NCBI RefSeq assembly: GCF_900099835.1
Contig: NZ_FNKP01000002.1
Location: 2,790,001 to 2,854,000, forward strand
Source of the DNA: Paraburkholderia fungorum
Lineage (GTDB): Bacteria > Pseudomonadota > Gammaproteobacteria > Burkholderiales > Burkholderiaceae
Direction: 5' to 3'
DNA length: 64,000 nucleotides
In this document: positions 60,824-64,000 of the stretch, piece after piece
Numbering within the stretch: position 1 is the stretch's first letter
How the letters are laid out: every line of letters begins with the position of its first letter
The notes under the pieces: generated by a model
Databases searched by the model: none
What the model was told of the DNA's origin: nothing
Seen by the model: the letters and a program-made list of their open reading frames with translations, nothing else
Made by a program: the position numbers and the translations under genes

Positions 60824-61498
60824 CTACTTTGCATCAGCATGCAGCCTCGCGATTACCGCATCTGAAATCTGCTGCGCGGTCTTTTTGATGGTCTTTTTTT
60901 CGTCGCCGCTCGCCATGACGAACTTCGCCGCGATCACATAAGGGTTCAGTCTGACGACCGCGCCAGGCATGTTCCTGCTGTCCGCCTCTTCGACCGCCTG
61001 ATAAAGCGGCGGCAAATCCGCCGCGCCGAGCCGGTCGCACGACACCGCCACCTGAATGTCGTTCTGCCCCGCGCCGAGACCGACGATTGCGCGACGCAGA
61101 CGATTGCCGTCATCGACATTCAGAAACACGCCGCGCACTTGCCATCCTTCGGTGGGCAACGGTTGATCGCGCGCAATACGACGCGCGTCTACGCCGCCGC
61201 TTTTCAGGTCGTCGGTCAGCGCGTCGGCCATCTCGTTCACGATGTGCTTTGCGTGGTCTTGCGGATTCCTGTCCTGTGCGAGCGGCCCGGGTCCATCCGG
61301 CAGCAAGCCACGCAGACGACGCACCCGCTGGCCGGGTCCGCTATCGGGCGAAACGTTCGCCACGTCGAGATCGAAATCGGTGATGTAGACGATCGGCGCG
61401 GGCGCAGAAAAGGGCGTGCTGTCCGCAGCAAAAACGGCGGACGTCATCGCGCAAAACGATCCCGTCAGCAAAGTGATTTGCAAAAATCGGAGCCGCAT
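60824..61498 (-). CDS. Secreted DUF4410-like protein
   Basis: This 224-residue protein starts at the ATG at 61498 with GGAGGAG upstream and a signal peptide (RLRFLQITLLTGSFCAMTSAVFA). The mature part has PIVYITDFDLD near its start and a later VVRLNPYVIAAKFVM stretch, which I associate with DUF4410. It is probably periplasmic or outer-membrane associated. Function unknown; an in-frame start at 61564 is less likely. Confidence 0.78.
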   Translation of the reverse strand: MRLRFLQITLLTGSFCAMTSAVFAADSTPFSAPAPIVYITDFDLDVANVSPDSGPGQRVRRLRGLLPDGPGPLAQDRNPQDHAKHIVNEMADALTDDLKSGGVDARRIARDQPLPTEGWQVRGVFLNVDDGNRLRRAIVGLGAGQNDIQVAVSCDRLGAADLPPLYQAVEEADSRNMPGAVVRLNPYVIAAKFVMASGDEKKTIKKTAQQISDAVIARLHADAK

Positions 61499-61669
61499 CG
61501 CTCCTCCGCAAAACGTCGTCACGAGGACGATTATCGTAACGCCGCGTGTGCCACTAAAACGCATCGCGAGTCCGTTTTTTCGTACCGGATCATCAGACGT
61601 TTGCCTTGAATAACACGCATCGCGGCATAGACTGATAAAGCATCAATTCGCAATCTGTACGGAACTGAC

Positions 61670-62029
61670 ATGCGACTGACTATTCTGATCAACGGTTCCG
61701 ATCCCACCGTCAGCCACGACTATGCGGTCTTATGGCTCGACACCGACGAACACCGGTGGTCGAGAGAAGCGCATCAAGGGATCGATCTGCCCCCGTGGGG
61801 CGAGTTGCACGACGACAATGGCGTGACCACGCTTTGCGCGCCCAGCACAGATGCGCCGCTATGTACGCTGCGCGGTTTGCACGTCGACCGCAAGCAGCGC
61901 GTGAGCGCCGCGCAAGGCGCCGCCGCGTGGACTGCATTGCCCACGCGCGCGCCGGCCAGTGGTTTCTGGCGGCTGCAAGCCGTTGATCGTCAGACGGTTC
62001 GTGCTGAAAACAGCGTGTTCGGTAATTAG
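61670..62029 (+). CDS. Small hypothetical protein
   Basis: This 119-residue frame begins RLTILINGSDPTVSHDYAVLWLD and is rich in Trp, Asp and His, with ordinary amino-acid balance. No signal, helix or known domain is visible, and only a weak ribosome-binding site precedes the ATG. It is divergent from the DUF4410-like gene. Support is moderate and function unknown. Confidence 0.5.
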   Translation: MRLTILINGSDPTVSHDYAVLWLDTDEHRWSREAHQGIDLPPWGELHDDNGVTTLCAPSTDAPLCTLRGLHVDRKQRVSAAQGAAAWTALPTRAPASGFWRLQAVDRQTVRAENSVFGN

Positions 62030-62399
62030 GTTCCTTGCGCTATTTCTTTGCGCTTTAATCGGTCGAAAATTCCATGCGCGTTGTTAATGCGCTCATGCGG
62101 ATGTGCACGCGTATTCGCGTGACGCCGCACAAGCGTGCGCCGACTCACATAACTATTCTCTGGTCGACGGATTTAAGACAACCTTAAGTTTGTGATCGTA
62201 GAGTTTGAATTCCACGCATTAGGGTCGCTGCAAAGCGGCCCATTTTTTTGTCCGCGCGACACGGCTCGTTCATCGAATCCGATTTGATCGCGACGCGTCA
62301 TCTGCATTTCTCCGCTTGCTTCTGTTGCACGTTTTCCGGTCGCCCGATCCGGGTTCGCGACGCTATACTCTTGCGCCCTACCCCTCGACTGACCGACAC
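62030..62399. other. Intergenic region with a terminator and a possible small RNA
   Basis: This 370-bp region follows the hypothetical gene and precedes the endonuclease. It contains the terminator at 62222-62249, which lies almost 200 bp beyond the previous stop, so an independent short transcript ending there is possible. The segment 62160-62215 is AT-richer than its surroundings (TTTAAGACAACCTTAAG). Confidence 0.45.
62222..62249 (+). terminator. Rho-independent terminator
   Basis: GGGTCGCT at 62222-62229 pairs with AGCGGCCC at 62234-62241 (one G-U pair), with a GCAA tetraloop, followed by A and T7 at 62243-62249. It could end the hypothetical gene's transcript or a small RNA. Confidence 0.85.
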
Positions 62400-63149
62400 A
62401 TGAAGAAGTGGTTTGCCTGTCTGCTTTTTGCCGTTGCGGCTCACGCCAGCGCGGCGCCCTCCTGCACCCAGTTCACTCCGAATGCGCAATGGCCCACTCT
62501 GACCAATCAGAAGATGGCGCCGAAAACGCGCATGCTTTGCTATAGCGATTTCGCGGTTCTGCATTCGGGCATTACGCACGGTCCGCTTTGGTCCGCCGAA
62601 CATCTGACGCGCGACCATATCGAAGCCGCGAAAGAGATGGTGCGCACCAACAAGTTCTTCGAAGACACGCGTTTGCCCGACGGTGAAGGCGCAACGCTCG
62701 CGGACTACAAACGCAGTGGCTTCGATCGCGGGCATATGAGCCCGGCGGGAAATCGCTGGAATCAGGAGGCGATGGCACAATCGTTCTCGCTGGCCAATAT
62801 CGTTCCGCAAAACCGCGAGAACAATCAGCGGCTGTGGGCACGGATCGAATCGTCGGTGCGCAAGATCGCGATGTCGTACGACGATACTTATGTCGTCACC
62901 GGACCGATCTTCAACGGCCAGCAGTTGCAGACCATCGGGCCGACCCGCGTGTTCGTGCCGACGCAACTGTTCAAGGTCGTCTACGTGCCGTCGCGGCAGC
63001 TGGCGTTTGCCGTCGTGGTGGACAATGTATCGACTAACCGTTACGACATCAGGACGATTCACGAACTCGAAGCAGCATCGGGCATCCGCTTTCCGGGCAT
63101 TCCGGAAAACCTCAAAGACCAGCGACCGGGAGGACTGAAAGGTGTTTAA
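62400..63149 (+). CDS. Secreted DNA/RNA non-specific endonuclease
   Basis: This 249-residue nuclease has a Sec signal peptide (KKWFACLLFAVAAHASA) and the NUC domain with the catalytic motif FDRGHMSPAGNRW, followed by Asn-containing NIVPQNRENNQRLW that binds the Mg-water cluster. Its role is probably degradation of extracellular or periplasmic nucleic acid. The ATG at 62400 gives the signal directly; an in-frame extension to 62316 lacks support. Its last codons overlap the next gene by 8 bp. Confidence 0.93.
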   Translation: MKKWFACLLFAVAAHASAAPSCTQFTPNAQWPTLTNQKMAPKTRMLCYSDFAVLHSGITHGPLWSAEHLTRDHIEAAKEMVRTNKFFEDTRLPDGEGATLADYKRSGFDRGHMSPAGNRWNQEAMAQSFSLANIVPQNRENNQRLWARIESSVRKIAMSYDDTYVVTGPIFNGQQLQTIGPTRVFVPTQLFKVVYVPSRQLAFAVVVDNVSTNRYDIRTIHELEAASGIRFPGIPENLKDQRPGGLKGV

Positions 63150-63402
63150 ACCCTATTCGAACGATGACGACGTGCTGAACATTCAGGGCGATGCGCTCAC
63201 GCTGACCAACGGCACCACGCGCGTCGTACTGAACGGCACGCTGGAGTTGACGCAGGATCAGCGCGGACTGAAGGCGGCGCTTGCATTGAAGGAAGCGGTC
63301 GATGCGATCGTCGCGAGCTTGCAGGCGCAACCGTCGTTGCCGGCAAAAGTGAAAGACGAACCGGACGCAAAACCAGGCGTCATCGCGAATCCGTTTCAGT
63401 AA
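63142..63402 (+). CDS. Small protein translationally coupled to the endonuclease
   Basis: This 86-residue protein starts at a GTG preceded by GGGAGG and overlaps the endonuclease end by 8 bp, a sign of coupling. It is acidic at the N-terminus (FKPYSNDDDVLNIQGDALTL), helical in the middle and ends in a Lys/Pro-rich tail. It has no signal peptide. An immunity-like or inhibitor role for the nuclease is a guess from position only. Confidence 0.7.
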   Translation: MFKPYSNDDDVLNIQGDALTLTNGTTRVVLNGTLELTQDQRGLKAALALKEAVDAIVASLQAQPSLPAKVKDEPDAKPGVIANPFQ

Positions 63403-63442
63403 CGCTTGAGCGGTTCGATCAAGCCTTAAACGCAGTAGCTTT

Positions 63443-63477
63443 CGTATGACGGCGAGAAATTCTCTCGCCGTCATACG
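63443..63477. terminator. 15-bp perfect hairpin downstream of the nuclease operon
   Basis: CGTATGACGGCGAGA at 63443-63457 pairs perfectly with TCTCGCCGTCATACG at 63463-63477, with a 5-nt loop. There is no T-run on either side, so it may be a stem that stabilises the 3' end, a weak terminator or a repeat element. Confidence 0.55.
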
Positions 63478-63653
63478 CCCTCGCCTCACCCGCAATCTCT
63501 CCTCGCTGATTCAGCACCCCGATATGTATCGGCGGTTACGTTTTGTCACCATCGCGTCGTCAACTCCTGTCGTCTCGTCCGCGTTAAACCGGCAGCGCTG
63601 AAACAATTCAGACGCGACAAAAGAATCAACCGATTCCCAAAGGGAGTTACACC

Positions 63654-64000
63654 ATGAAGACGCTTTTCGCCGCTCTCGCTTCCGCTCTGTTCGTGTCGGC
63701 CGCCTTTGCTCAAACGGCCGCGCCGTCCGCCACGCAATCCGCGCAGCCGATGCAGATGCAACCCGCCGGTCAGGCGAATCTGAAGGCGAGCACCGCCGCG
63801 CAAACCGGTTCCGCAGACCAGGGCGCTGCCGCGACCAAGGCGCCGGCGAAAGCCGCAACGAAAGCGCACATCAAGAAGACGTCCACCACTCATCCGGCGA
63901 CCCACAAAAGCGTCAAGAAAGCCGCTGTCAAAACGAGCGCCGTGAAGACGAAAACGGAGAGCGCGAAAGAGGCCAGCAATGCCCCGGCTAAAGCCGACGG
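63654..64000 (+). CDS. Secreted Lys/Ala-rich protein, cut by the right edge
   Basis: From the ATG at 63654 (preceded by AGGGAG) 115 codons run open to the window end. A Sec signal (KTLFAALASALFVSAAFAQ) is followed by a low-complexity region rich in Ala, Lys, Thr and Gln, with blocks such as KAPAKAATKAHIKK and KKAAVKTSAVKTK. It is a basic, disordered secreted protein of unknown function, resembling histone-H1-like tails. Its C-terminus is outside the window. Confidence 0.75.
   Translation, partial: MKTLFAALASALFVSAAFAQTAAPSATQSAQPMQMQPAGQANLKASTAAQTGSADQGAAATKAPAKAATKAHIKKTSTTHPATHKSVKKAAVKTSAVKTKTESAKEASNAPAKAD

Noticed and set aside
1..64000. CRISPR arrays, tRNA/rRNA genes, insertion sequences or prophage
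   Set aside because: I saw no regularly spaced repeats, cloverleaf-like sequences, transposases or phage structural genes. The only recombinase-like sequence, at 56901-57197, lacks a catalytic domain.

Overview
The window is high-GC DNA from a Gram-negative betaproteobacterium, most probably Burkholderia or Paraburkholderia. The evidence is an OpcP-type porin, a Fiu/PiuC/PepSY iron locus, a DUF3562 protein, many LysR and IclR regulators, and dense coding on both strands with strong codon-position GC bias that opens long antisense frames. I saw no tRNA, rRNA, CRISPR array, insertion sequence or phage gene. All genes look intact except one cut by the right edge.

Layout. 0.3-2.3 kb: a GNAT acetyltransferase, a DOPA-dioxygenase-like protein, a HiPIP and a nitroreductase. 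2.4-7.3 kb: one very large hybrid sensor kinase with two transmitters and three receivers. 7.7-11.4 kb: an iron-uptake operon (TonB-dependent siderophore receptor, PiuC hydroxylase, PepSY protein) behind a clear Fur box. 11.9-20.5 kb: an aldo/keto reductase, then a leftward carbohydrate operon (glycogen debranching enzyme, MGH1-type glucosidase, glucose-6-phosphate dehydrogenase, polyphosphate-glucokinase-like ROK kinase) that would feed glucan-derived glucose into 6-phosphogluconate. 20.7-23.7 kb: a lipoprotein, a Tat-exported phospholipase C and a small cupin, closed by a strong terminator. 23.8-29 kb: a solitary amino-acid-binding protein with an aspartoacylase-like deacylase and a divergent LysR, then a lysA/lysR pair that closely resembles the enterobacterial one. 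29-44 kb: mixed accessory metabolism, including an SDR, a rubredoxin fusion, an orphan Rieske oxygenase, a glycosyltransferase, a cytochrome b561, a CFA-synthase-like/DUF1295/lipocalin operon, LysR regulators, an EamA exporter and an FAD oxidase.

44.1-60.1 kb is the most interesting part: a tightly packed 14-gene leftward operon with many start/stop overlaps. It encodes a Rieske ferredoxin, a small recombinase-like HTH protein, a Rieske oxygenase alpha subunit, two SDRs (one with a degenerate active site), a cupin, an alpha/beta hydrolase, an IclR regulator, a ThDP-dependent enzyme, an aspartate dehydrogenase, an aldehyde dehydrogenase, a type I extradiol-dioxygenase-like protein, a ferredoxin reductase and an MFS aromatic-acid transporter. 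A divergent porin and a second, paralogous IclR lie beyond it. The intergenic region carries a 20-bp palindrome whose 12-bp arm recurs, inverted, in front of the porin. Together this reads as a self-contained, IclR-controlled catabolic module for an aromatic or heteroaromatic compound, possibly nitrogen-containing. The substrate cannot be named from sequence.

60.4-64 kb: small conserved-looking unknowns, a DUF4410-like protein, a secreted DNA/RNA non-specific endonuclease overlapped by a small partner gene, and the start of a secreted Lys/Ala-rich protein running off the edge.
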